From positions 868,001 to 932,000 of the forward strand of contig NZ_JALIQS010000002.1 in NCBI RefSeq assembly GCF_024704725.1: a DNA stretch of 64,000 bases, in the 5' to 3' direction. Source of the stretch: Shinella sp. CPCC 101442 (GTDB lineage Bacteria; Pseudomonadota; Alphaproteobacteria; Rhizobiales; Rhizobiaceae). Each line of letters begins with the position of its first letter. The stretch's first letter is position 1. The notes beneath the pieces are model-generated. The model saw nothing but the letters and a program-made list of their open reading frames with translations. It did no database searches and was not told the DNA's origin. Shown piece after piece: positions 1 through 9,472 of this stretch. The position numbers and the translations under genes were made by a program.

Positions 1-1143
1 CGCCTCGTGATCGGGCATGTTGTCATCCAGGATGATGAGATCGATCGTAAGCCCCTGGCGTTCGGCGAGCGTCAGGAAGCCGTCGAACTCGTTGCGGCTG
101 CGCACCGCGCAGCAGTCGCCGCCGCGCGCCTTGAACTCGCCGACGAGGATCTCCTCGATGCGCGTGTTGGGGGTGGCGACCAGCACGCGCTTGCCGGGAA
201 CGGCGCGCAGGTCTTCCGCGCCGAGCTGTTCCAGGAGAAGCCGGCGTTCGGCGTCACGCACCGGATCGAAGCAGTTCTGCCCCTCGACGAAGCCGCCCGG
301 CACGCGCAGCAACGTGTCGCCCTCGTCCGACACCGGTGTCGTGCGCGCAACAAGCGCCGTCACGTCGTCCATGACCGTGACGACGACATGATGGCCCGGC
401 GCGCCGATTCGGTGTTTGCGGGTGATGACATAGAGGTCCGAGCCGTCGGCGCGTATGACATGCTCGGGCAGCACGAACGGCTCGCCGGTTTCCAGAACCA
501 TGCGGTCGCTACGCTCGATGCGCTCGGCATTTTCCGCGTCTGCAAGGTCCCAGACCGTGCGGCCGAGAATGCCGTCGGGCGTCGCGTTATAGATGGCGCA
601 GAAGGCCTTGTTGGCGGCGATATAGGCGAGGTTGCGGTCCTTGACGATCACCGGCGAGGGCACCGTCTGAAGGATTTCCTCGGTCAGCGCGATGCGATCG
701 AGGTCTGAGCGCCATTGCTCTTCCTGCTTCTTCTGCTCGGAAATATCGACCAGCGTGGTGACGTTGTAGCCGTTCGGCAGGCGGCGCTTGCGGAAATGCA
801 GCCAGCGGTCGCGGCTCAGGCGTTCGACGGCATCGTATTGTTCGCGCCAGTGCACGGAAATCTGCGCGGAGACCCATTCCTCGCGGTTGACGACCTTGTG
901 GCGCTGTTCGGGCAGAATGCCGTAGCGCACGCCGGTGTCGAAGATCGCGCCGAGCACGTCGCGCAGGCGTGTGCCGGGTTTGAGCGTATCGGCGGGAATG
1001 GGAAAATAGCGCAGGACTTGGCGACTGGCGAAGACGAGGCAATCGTTCTTGTCGTAGACGATCACGGCGGCGGCGAGGATATCGCACGCAGCCTCGAACA
1101 TTCCCAACCGGATGCTCGCGTCAAGCGACGCTACATCATTCAT
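1..1143 (-). CDS. PAS-PAS-receiver signalling protein, C-terminus beyond window
   Basis: The reading frame is open from an ATG at 1143 to the left edge, so the last part is missing. In the 381 visible residues I see a first PAS-like domain at about 12-130, a second PAS domain at about 150-265 (with the pattern VIVKDRNLAYIAANKAF) and, after a linker of some 50 residues, the start of a response-regulator receiver domain from about 318 (KRVLVATPNT), with the probable phospho-acceptor Asp373 in LIILDDNMPD. No histidine kinase H-box or ATPase lies between the PAS and receiver parts. The start has an AGGCGAGGAC ribosome site. It is probably a cytoplasmic sensor whose receiver is phosphorylated by another kinase, or a hybrid protein with more domains downstream. 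It is divergent from mutL. Domain calls are by eye; the true C-terminal output is unknown. Confidence 0.8.
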   Translation of the reverse strand, partial: MNDVASLDASIRLGMFEAACDILAAAVIVYDKNDCLVFASRQVLRYFPIPADTLKPGTRLRDVLGAIFDTGVRYGILPEQRHKVVNREEWVSAQISVHWREQYDAVERLSRDRWLHFRKRRLPNGYNVTTLVDISEQKKQEEQWRSDLDRIALTEEILQTVPSPVIVKDRNLAYIAANKAFCAIYNATPDGILGRTVWDLADAENAERIERSDRMVLETGEPFVLPEHVIRADGSDLYVITRKHRIGAPGHHVVVTVMDDVTALVARTTPVSDEGDTLLRVPGGFVEGQNCFDPVRDAERRLLLEQLGAEDLRAVPGKRVLVATPNTRIEEILVGEFKARGGDCCAVRSRNEFDGFLTLAERQGLTIDLIILDDNMPDHEA

Positions 1144-1307
1144 TGTGGCAGTCCTCGCCTGTCTGGCATTCCGATGAACATGCTGAACGGCGCGCAAACG
1201 CCTTGGGACATCGGGAATGACAGCGGCCAGCGACGCTGCAATCGTCCACCGGAAAACCCGGCTGGCTTGCGGTCATACAAGCGCAGGAGCACGTTCGCAG
1301 CATTTTA

Positions 1308-1324
1308 TTAAAGCCTGATTAAAC
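1308..1324. promoter_or_regulatory. CtrA-like box between the PAS-receiver gene and mutL
   Basis: The sequence reads TTAA-N7-TTAA followed by AC. This is the core recognised by the alphaproteobacterial cell-cycle regulator CtrA. It lies about 165 bases before the ATG of the PAS-receiver gene and 85 before that of mutL. The match is seen directly; regulation is inferred from the motif alone. Confidence 0.4.
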
Positions 1325-1408
1325 GATTTCATGCCGCCGTCATGAAGGAACCGGGATAAGCGGCGGAAGCCACTGGCGGGACGGCGGCGAATCCGCGAAA
1401 ATGGCGGC

Positions 1409-3214
<1,806 letters not shown>

Positions 3215-3216
3215 CG

Positions 3217-3239
3217 GCCAAAACCGCTGGAATTTTGGC
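3217..3239 (+). terminator. Weak hairpin after mutL
   Basis: The 7-bp arms GCCAAAA and TTTTGGC enclose a 9-base loop, starting three bases after the mutL stop codon. There is no clean T-run after it, so it may be only a weak terminator or an RNA end-stabilising stem. Confidence 0.3.
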
Positions 3240-3323
3240 TTCCGCCGCGATATGGCAGAATGACAGTTTTTTGACGCAATTTCGGACGCAAACCGCTGTG
3301 CGCTTTCGCTGGAGTTGCTCCAT

Positions 3324-3581
3324 ATGAGATGGATGCTGAAATCGATGATGAACCGTTTTGAAGGCCGCGCCGGCAGCCGGGAAGCGAAGATCCGCTATCT
3401 CGACGGCGATTTCCAGATCCTGATGCCGGGCACGCATGTCACCTGCGCCATGACCGGCGAGACCATTCCGGTCGATGAACTGCGCTACTGGAGCGTGGCC
3501 CGGCAGGAGGCCTATGCCAGCTGCGCCGCCTCGCTGGATGCGGAAAAGCGCGCCGGCGCCCTGCCGAACCAGAAGCGCTAA
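3324..3581 (+). CDS. DUF2093 family protein
   Basis: A small protein of 85 residues with the conserved core EAKIRYLDGDFQILMPGTHV, CAMTGETIPVDELRYWSV and an ARQEAY element, typical of the DUF2093 family found next to lipid A genes in Rhizobiales. The function is unknown; a CAMTGE segment with a Cys suggests a short structural module, but no second metal ligand is obvious. The ATG at 3324 follows GGAG (3311-3314) by nine bases; other in-frame ATGs lie at 3333, 3345 and 3348, the last giving the more conserved MNRFEG opening. It converges with lpxK, with four bases between the two stops. Confidence 0.85.
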   Translation: MRWMLKSMMNRFEGRAGSREAKIRYLDGDFQILMPGTHVTCAMTGETIPVDELRYWSVARQEAYASCAASLDAEKRAGALPNQKR

Positions 3582-3584
3582 GCC

Positions 3585-4625
3585 TTATTTCTCCGCCAGC
3601 CGGTGCAGCTTGCGCCGCCTCGCGCCGGCAATCGCCGCGTCGATGATCGCGTCCGGCCCTTTCGGATCGTCGAAGCGGATTTCCACCTCGATCACCCGGC
3701 TCTTCTCCTTCAGCTCTTCCGAGCGGCCATGACCGCCGGCAAGACGCACGCTGTCCTTGGACGTGGTGACGAGCTGATAGTCATGCGCGACCGCATGGTC
3801 GAGGATTTCCTCGACTTCGTCGTCGCTGAGATGGTGGTGATCCGGGAAGCTGCGCGAGACATAGAGATGCGCGCCCGTCTCGTTGACCGTGCGGAAGAAT
3901 TTTTCATTGTCGGCGATGCCCGACCAGGCCATGACGACCTTTTCGTTCAGGTCTTCCGCGCCGACGGTGACGAGGCTCGCCGAATGGATCGCCTTGCCGG
4001 CGCGTGCGGCCTGGCGGATCAGCCGGTCGGCGGCATCGCCATTGCCGATGGCCAGCAGGGCGTTCGCCTGGCGCATCTGCTCCGATAGCGGCGCGCGCAC
4101 CGGCCCGCTCGGCACGAGATAGCCGTTGCCGATGCCGCGGCGCGTGTCGATGACGACCAGCGCATAGTCGAAGGTCAGCTGCGCGCTCTGGAAGCCGTCG
4201 TCCATGATGATGAGGTCGGCGCCCTCCTCCACCAGCTTCATGGCACCCTTGATGCGCTTGCGGGAAATGACGGTCAGCGCCTCGCGGGCGAGCAGCAGAG
4301 GTTCGTCGCCGACAGCGCGGGCGCGGTGGTGATGCGGATCGACCACGGTCGTCACATCGAGCGAGCCGCCATAGCCGCGCGACAGGAAACCGGGTTTCAG
4401 GCCGCGCGCCTTGGCGGCGCGGGCGAGCGCGATGGCCGTCGGCGTCTTGCCAGCCCCGCCGACGGTGAAGTTGCCGACGCAGATGACGGGCACCGGCACG
4501 TCGGCACGGCGGCCCTTGCGCATGCGCCGCCCGGCGATCAGCCCATAAAGGCACGAGACGGGCCACAGCGCATAGGCGCGCCAGTCCGGCTTCGTCCACC
4601 AGAACGGCGGCGCTTCACTTACCAT
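3585..4625 (-). CDS. lpxK: Tetraacyldisaccharide 4'-kinase LpxK
   Basis: LpxK phosphorylates the 4' position of the lipid A precursor at the inner face of the cytoplasmic membrane. The 346-residue product has an N-terminal hydrophobic anchor (about 15-32), the Walker A loop [10 protein letters not shown] (55-64), SRGYGG (82-87), VGDEP (105-109) and the catalytic DDGFQ (142-146). It is the last gene of the envelope block running from cysQ to lpxK on the minus strand, with 112 bases between it and the HAD gene before it. Length and motifs are as usual for the family. Confidence 0.97.
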   Translation of the reverse strand: MVSEAPPFWWTKPDWRAYALWPVSCLYGLIAGRRMRKGRRADVPVPVICVGNFTVGGAGKTPTAIALARAAKARGLKPGFLSRGYGGSLDVTTVVDPHHHRARAVGDEPLLLAREALTVISRKRIKGAMKLVEEGADLIIMDDGFQSAQLTFDYALVVIDTRRGIGNGYLVPSGPVRAPLSEQMRQANALLAIGNGDAADRLIRQAARAGKAIHSASLVTVGAEDLNEKVVMAWSGIADNEKFFRTVNETGAHLYVSRSFPDHHHLSDDEVEEILDHAVAHDYQLVTTSKDSVRLAGGHGRSEELKEKSRVIEVEIRFDDPKGPDAIIDAAIAGARRRKLHRLAEK

Positions 4626-4737
4626 TGCAGTTCCCCGCGGGCATCCCGACCCGGTCGTCGCGCCAGAAAACGCGAGACGACGGCGAAAATCAACTGCCGG
4701 AGAGCGTATGAAGGTATCAAGCTGGCAGAAAGACCAT

Positions 4738-5472
4738 TCACGCCGCCGGGCGCGCGACGGCGGCTTCCGGGAAGAGTGGCACGAGTTCGGTGATGTCGTT
4801 GAGGCAGTAGTCCGACGCGGCCGACAGCGTTTCGCGAGACCCCGTGCCGGTCAGCACCGCAATGGTGAGGCCGGTGCCGGCGCTACGACCCATGTGAAGG
4901 TCGTGGTTGTTGTCGCCGACCATGGCGATCTGGTGCGGTTCGAGACCGGTCGCCGCGCAGAAGCCAAGCACCATGCCCGGTTCCGGTTTGACGCCGTAGC
5001 CGCTGTCATAGCCGGCGACATAGTGCAGGTAGCCATCGAAACCGAAACGTTTTGCCGTCGCGCGGATCGACGCTTCGTTGTCGCTGGAGGCGACGCCCAA
5101 CCAGTAGCCGCGGGCATGCAGGGTGGCGAAGAAATCGGCGAGGTCCGTGACGGCGACCGCAAGCTGGGCGGAATTGGCGAAGAGACCATCGAAAAGCTCG
5201 GTGAGCGCTTCGATGGTGAACGGGGCGCCCGCGGCGACGAAGCCTTCGGCGATCTCCACCGTATTGCCGGCGGCAAGCAGGCTGTCGGGCGTGACGTAGC
5301 CGGTATCCGGATCCATGCCGCCCGCCATCAAGAGCCTGCGAGCCAGAGCCTCGTCACCGGCGGCGGCGATGCGGGCGAGTTCGTAGTTCACCGGTATCCA
5401 GCTCTTGGCATAGTCCAGCAGCGTGCCGTCCTTGTCGAAGAGAATGCCTGAGATCGTCGCCGCCTTGGTCAT
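4738..5472 (-). CDS. HAD-family phosphatase, phosphoglycolate-phosphatase-like
   Basis: The 244-residue protein opens with [13 protein letters not shown], the HAD motif I with the nucleophile Asp and the +2 acid. A helical C1-type cap follows (about 25-100), then motif II VASSD, a Lys of motif III (GVKPEPGM) and the motif IV acids in [10 protein letters not shown]. This resembles Gph/YjjG-like phosphatases acting on small phosphorylated sugars or acids. It sits 15 bases after waaA and before lpxK, so it is co-transcribed with Kdo-lipid A genes. It is not KdsC, which lacks a cap and is smaller. The substrate cannot be read from the sequence. Confidence 0.88.
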   Translation of the reverse strand: MTKAATISGILFDKDGTLLDYAKSWIPVNYELARIAAAGDEALARRLLMAGGMDPDTGYVTPDSLLAAGNTVEIAEGFVAAGAPFTIEALTELFDGLFANSAQLAVAVTDLADFFATLHARGYWLGVASSDNEASIRATAKRFGFDGYLHYVAGYDSGYGVKPEPGMVLGFCAATGLEPHQIAMVGDNNHDLHMGRSAGTGLTIAVLTGTGSRETLSAASDYCLNDITELVPLFPEAAVARPAA

Positions 5473-5487
5473 GCTGCCCTAGTCCTT

Positions 5488-6804
5488 TCAGGACGTCTGG
5501 CGCGGATGCAGCCGCGCCTTCACGGTGAGGGGATTGATGTAGGGTTCGAGGCCCTTGATCGTGGCCTTCAGCGCGCCGCGCATTTCCTGCACGGTCTCCT
5601 GTCCCGCCTCGATCATCTGCTTGCGCATCGCCTCGTTCGTCAGCAGATAATGCACGCCCTTGGCCAGCATTTCCACGTCGCGCACCATCTTGGCGCTGCC
5701 GTTGCGGGCGAGCTGCTGATAGGCCTCGCGAAAATTCTGCACATTGCCGCCCGAAAGGACCGCGCAGCCGAGCATGGCCGGCTCCAGCGGGTTCTGCCCG
5801 CCCTCGGCAAACAGCGAGCGTCCGACGAAGGCGATCTCGGTCAGACGCAGATAAAGCCCCATCTCGCCGATCGTATCGCCGAGGAAGACATCCGTTTCCG
5901 GGGTCAGCGCGTCGCCGCGGGTGCGGCGGGCGACCTTGATGCCGCGGGCAGTCAGCATGTCGTCGATGGCGTCGCAGCGCTCGGGATGGCGCGGCACGAT
6001 GATGGTGAGAAGGCCGGGCGTGCGCTCCTTGAGGACGCGATGCACATTGCCGGCCGCCGCCTCTTCCCCCTCGAAGGTGGAGATCGCCGCCCAGGTGGGC
6101 CTGCCCCTGATCTGGTCGAGATAGGATTTCAGCACGGCGCGGTCGACCGGCGGCGCATCCGTATCCACCTTGAGATTGCCGGACACCATGACCGGCAGCG
6201 CGCCGAGCGTGCGAAACCTGTCCGCATCGGTTTCCGACTGGGCGATGACGAGCGCGAAATTCTCGAAGATCGCATCGGCGATCGCCATGCGCCGCTTCCA
6301 ACGCGGGAAAGAGCGGTCCGAAATACGGCCGTTGACCAGCACCTGCGGGATATGACGCTTGCCGAGTTCCAGAATGGTCATCGGCCAGATCTCGGACTCC
6401 GCCATGATCGCGAGGTCCGGGTGCCAATATTCGAGGAAACGGCTGATCGCCGGCTTCATGTCGAGCGGCACATACTGGTGGATGACATCGGCGCCCAGCC
6501 GTTCCTTGACGACCTTCGCCGAGGTGATCGTGCCCGTGGTCAAAAGCACGGCGATGCCGCGGCGGCGCACTTCCTTGACGAGCGGCACGATGGCGAGCGT
6601 TTCACCCACACTTGCCGCATGGAACCAGACGAGGGGACCCGCCGGGCGCGGAACACCGCCGAAGCCATAGCGTTCACGGCGGCGCGACCGCTCTTCCTTG
6701 CCCTTGGCAATGCGGTAGGCAAGGTAGGGGCCGACGATCGGATAGAGCGCGACACCGCCCCAGCGATACAGCGAAAGTGCTAAACGGGCGAGCCGTCTGC
6801 TCAT
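5488..6804 (-). CDS. waaA: 3-deoxy-D-manno-octulosonic acid transferase WaaA (KdtA)
   Basis: WaaA adds Kdo residues from CMP-Kdo to the lipid A precursor at the cytoplasmic side of the inner membrane. The 438-residue product has an N-terminal membrane anchor (about 8-32), the acceptor-domain motif WFHAASVGETLA with the catalytic base Glu, and the GT30 C-terminal half with IIVPRHPER and the sugar-nucleotide site FAEGGQNPLEPAMLG. The ORF starts with MSRRLARLALSLYRWGG, typical of rhizobial WaaA. DUF4170 lies 108 bases upstream and the HAD gene 15 bases downstream. Confidence 0.97.
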   Translation of the reverse strand: MSRRLARLALSLYRWGGVALYPIVGPYLAYRIAKGKEERSRRRERYGFGGVPRPAGPLVWFHAASVGETLAIVPLVKEVRRRGIAVLLTTGTITSAKVVKERLGADVIHQYVPLDMKPAISRFLEYWHPDLAIMAESEIWPMTILELGKRHIPQVLVNGRISDRSFPRWKRRMAIADAIFENFALVIAQSETDADRFRTLGALPVMVSGNLKVDTDAPPVDRAVLKSYLDQIRGRPTWAAISTFEGEEAAAGNVHRVLKERTPGLLTIIVPRHPERCDAIDDMLTARGIKVARRTRGDALTPETDVFLGDTIGEMGLYLRLTEIAFVGRSLFAEGGQNPLEPAMLGCAVLSGGNVQNFREAYQQLARNGSAKMVRDVEMLAKGVHYLLTNEAMRKQMIEAGQETVQEMRGALKATIKGLEPYINPLTVKARLHPRQTS

Positions 6805-6912
6805 GGGCAGGGCACCTTCGTTGCGGCTTTGGGGGTGTTCGGCATCATGGGAGGTCTGCTCCTGGGTTCGGCGCGACCTTCACATCGCGCGGAACGGTGG
6901 CGAAAACGCGTC

Positions 6913-7149
6913 TCAGCCCTGCTGCGGGTCCAGCAGGCGGTGCATATGCACGATGAAATAACGCATATGCGCATTGTCGACGGTCTGCTGCGCCTTGGAC
7001 TTCCAGGCGGCCAGCGCGCTGGCATAATCCGGATAGATGCCGACGATGTCGAGCTTGTCGAGATCGCGGAACTGCATGTCGGTGAGGGTCGTCAGCTCGC
7101 CGCCAAACACGAGATGAAGAAGCTGTTTGGGTTCATTCGACTCGGTCAT
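6913..7149 (-). CDS. DUF4170 family protein
   Basis: A 78-residue protein with the core LLHLVFGGELTTLTDMQFRDL and the ending MRYFIVHMHRLLDP, the DUF4170 signature. This family regularly sits between cysQ and waaA in Rhizobiales, so a link to envelope assembly is likely, but no function is established to my knowledge. The ATG at 7149 follows AGAGAG. A longer reading from 7212 would add residues of no conserved character. No signal peptide or membrane segment is seen, so it is presumably cytoplasmic. Confidence 0.85.
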   Translation of the reverse strand: MTESNEPKQLLHLVFGGELTTLTDMQFRDLDKLDIVGIYPDYASALAAWKSKAQQTVDNAHMRYFIVHMHRLLDPQQG

Positions 7150-7208
7150 GTTTCTCTCTTTTTTTGATCCGATTTCGGCAGACGGTTTGCGGTATTCCAA
7201 GCCAAAGG

Positions 7209-8012
7209 TCAATGGCCGGCAAGGTGCCGGGAGGCCTCGACAAGCCCGGAAAGCCGGGACAAACCGGCCGCAGCCAGCGTCTCGTGGCTGACACTCGGGC
7301 GGTTGTAGGACAACAGCCGCCCATCGAGCGTGACGAGCGAGCCGCCGGCGCGCGACAGGATGAGATCGGCGGCCGCCAGATCCCAGTCGTGCGCGTTGCG
7401 CTTGACCAGCGTCGCATCGATCCGCCCGTCCGCCACCATGGCGAGGCGATAGGCAAGCGACGGCACATGCGAGATGCGGTGTACGCCGCCTTCCAGCCGG
7501 CGCTGGATATCGTTTGCCATGTCCTCCGGCGCGGCGACGCGCATCGGGCGCCCGGTATCGGGCTGCGTCGCGGCAATCGGCTGGCCGTTCTTCAGCGCCG
7601 GACCGCCCTCGGCCGCCGTGAAGACCTCATCGAGCGAGGGCGCGAAGAGCACGCCCGCGACGGGCCGGCCGTTGTGCACCACTGCGGCGCTGACGCACCA
7701 GATGTCCTTGCCCGCGATGAAAGCGCGCGTACCGTCGATCGGGTCGATGACGAAGACGGTCTCGCAATCGAGCCGGCCGGCATCGTCGTCGGTTTCCTCC
7801 GAGAGCCAACCATAGTTCGGCCGGGCCGACAGCAGTTCCGTCTTGAGGATGTCATTGGCCGCGAAATCGGCCGCACTCACCGGCGAGTGGCCGCCGTTCT
7901 TCCACCAGACATCCGGCCCCTTGCGGAAGAAATCGAGGGCGCGCGCACCGGCAAGACGCGCGGCACCGACGAGAAGGTCGAGATCGGCAGTCCATGGGGA
8001 GGGTTCGGCCAT
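7209..8012 (-). CDS. cysQ: 3'(2'),5'-bisphosphate nucleotidase / inositol-phosphatase family (CysQ)
   Basis: This enzyme removes the 3'-phosphate from PAP, the by-product of sulfate activation. The 267-residue protein carries the metal-binding motifs of the inositol monophosphatase superfamily: SEETDDD (71-77), DPIDGTRAF (90-98) and WDLAAADLI (210-218). Family-level assignment is firm. CysQ rather than a myo-inositol phosphatase is chosen from the gene order next to DUF4170/waaA. It starts at ATG 8012, only four bases after the stop of the tldE gene, so the two are likely co-transcribed. Confidence 0.88.
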   Translation of the reverse strand: MAEPSPWTADLDLLVGAARLAGARALDFFRKGPDVWWKNGGHSPVSAADFAANDILKTELLSARPNYGWLSEETDDDAGRLDCETVFVIDPIDGTRAFIAGKDIWCVSAAVVHNGRPVAGVLFAPSLDEVFTAAEGGPALKNGQPIAATQPDTGRPMRVAAPEDMANDIQRRLEGGVHRISHVPSLAYRLAMVADGRIDATLVKRNAHDWDLAAADLILSRAGGSLVTLDGRLLSYNRPSVSHETLAAAGLSRLSGLVEASRHLAGH

Positions 8013-8016
8013 GGTC

Positions 8017-9363
8017 TCACGTCCCGGCCAGCGTCATGCCTTCGATGGCGAGCGTGGGCGCCGCGACACCGAACGAACGGTCGATGTCGTTGGCCGGCGT
8101 GATGCGCAGGAACATGTCGGTGAGGTTCGAGGCGATGGTGACCTCGGAAACGGCGAAGGTCAGTTCGCCATTCTCGATCCAGTAGCCGGACGCGCCACGG
8201 CTGTATTCGCCCGTCACCATGTTGACGCCCTGGCCGATCAGCTCGGTGATGTAGAAACCATTGCCGATGGAGCGAATGAGATCTTCAGGAGAAATGTCGC
8301 CCGGCTCCAGCGCGAGGTTGGTCGATGCGGGATTGACCGAGGTGCCGCCGCGCACGCCACGGCCATTCGTCCTGAGGCCGAGCTCGTTGGCGGTGGAGGT
8401 GGAGAGGAACCAGTGCTGCAGCACGCCGTCCTCGATCATGGCGAGGCGTTGTCCCGTGATGCCCTCGCCGTCGAAGGGACGCGAGGAGGAGCCGCGCACG
8501 ATCAGCGGATCGTCGGTGACGGAAAGGCCCGCCTTCAGGACCTGCTGGCCCATGCGGTCGCGCAGGAAGCTGGTCTTGCGGGCAACGGAGGCGCCGTTGA
8601 TCGCACCGGCGATATGGCCGGCAATACCGCGCGACACGCGCGGATCGTAGACGACGGTGACGTTCCTGGCCGTCGGGACCTGACGTGGATTGACGCGGCG
8701 CACGGCGCGGGCGGCGGCTTCGCGGCCGATCTCTTCCGCATCGCGCAGGTCGGCGAAGTAGAGGCTCGAATCGAAGTCGTAGTCGCGCTCCATCTTCGTG
8801 CCTTCGCCAGCGATGACACTGACGGAGCGGCCGAAGCGGCTGGCGCTGTAGGCACCGGAGAAACCATGCGACGTGGCGAGCACCAGGCCGCCCATGCCTG
8901 CCGAGGCCCCGGCCCCACCGGAATTGGTGATGCCGGAGACGGCGAGCGCTGCGGCTTCCGCGGCAAGGGCCGCTTCGCTCAGCTGTTCGGCGGAGACTTC
9001 GGTCGGGTCGTAAAGCTCAAGGTCCGGCCAGTCCCTTGCGAGGTCCGCCTCGGCGGCAAGCGTCGCATAGGGGTCTTCCGGCGATGCCTTGGCCATGGCG
9101 ACGGCGCGTTCGGCGAGCACCTTCAGGTCGAAGCCCGGATTGGCCGAGACGCTGGCCACGCGCTTGCCGACGAAGACGCGCAGCGAGAAGTCGTCGCTCT
9201 CGGAGGCCTCGGTGCCCTCGACCTTGCCGAGCCGGACGCTGACTGACGAGGACCGTCCCCGGACGACCACGGCATCGGCCGCGTCGGCTCCCGCCTGAAT
9301 GGCGCGGTCGATAAGTTCGCCGGCGCGTGCGAGAAGGCTTGCGGAATCGATCGTCTCTGACAT
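8017..9363 (-). CDS. pmbA: TldE/PmbA metalloprotease-partner protein
   Basis: TldD and TldE form a heterodimeric protease that degrades unfolded or small modified peptides; in E. coli TldE (PmbA) matures microcin B17. The 448-residue product has the family's N-terminal domain (VSVRLGKVEGTEASESDDFSLRVFVGKRVASVS) and the C-terminal half with SRPFDGEGI, GGTSVNPASTNL and the ending YWIENGELTFAVSEVTIAS. No HExxxH zinc motif is present, which separates TldE from TldD. TldD is not in the window. It is divergent from the Kef antiporter across 109 bases and heads the minus-strand block with cysQ. Confidence 0.93.
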   Translation of the reverse strand: MSETIDSASLLARAGELIDRAIQAGADAADAVVVRGRSSSVSVRLGKVEGTEASESDDFSLRVFVGKRVASVSANPGFDLKVLAERAVAMAKASPEDPYATLAAEADLARDWPDLELYDPTEVSAEQLSEAALAAEAAALAVSGITNSGGAGASAGMGGLVLATSHGFSGAYSASRFGRSVSVIAGEGTKMERDYDFDSSLYFADLRDAEEIGREAAARAVRRVNPRQVPTARNVTVVYDPRVSRGIAGHIAGAINGASVARKTSFLRDRMGQQVLKAGLSVTDDPLIVRGSSSRPFDGEGITGQRLAMIEDGVLQHWFLSTSTANELGLRTNGRGVRGGTSVNPASTNLALEPGDISPEDLIRSIGNGFYITELIGQGVNMVTGEYSRGASGYWIENGELTFAVSEVTIASNLTDMFLRITPANDIDRSFGVAAPTLAIEGMTLAGT

Positions 9364-9472
9364 GACTTGGCCTTTCTTTGATGCCCCATTTATTGTGCGC
9401 CGGCACAGGCATCAAGGGCGAGCGTTCTTTTTTGCCTGAAGAGCCGGTCCCGTCCTGAGAAAGCCCTGCCGC

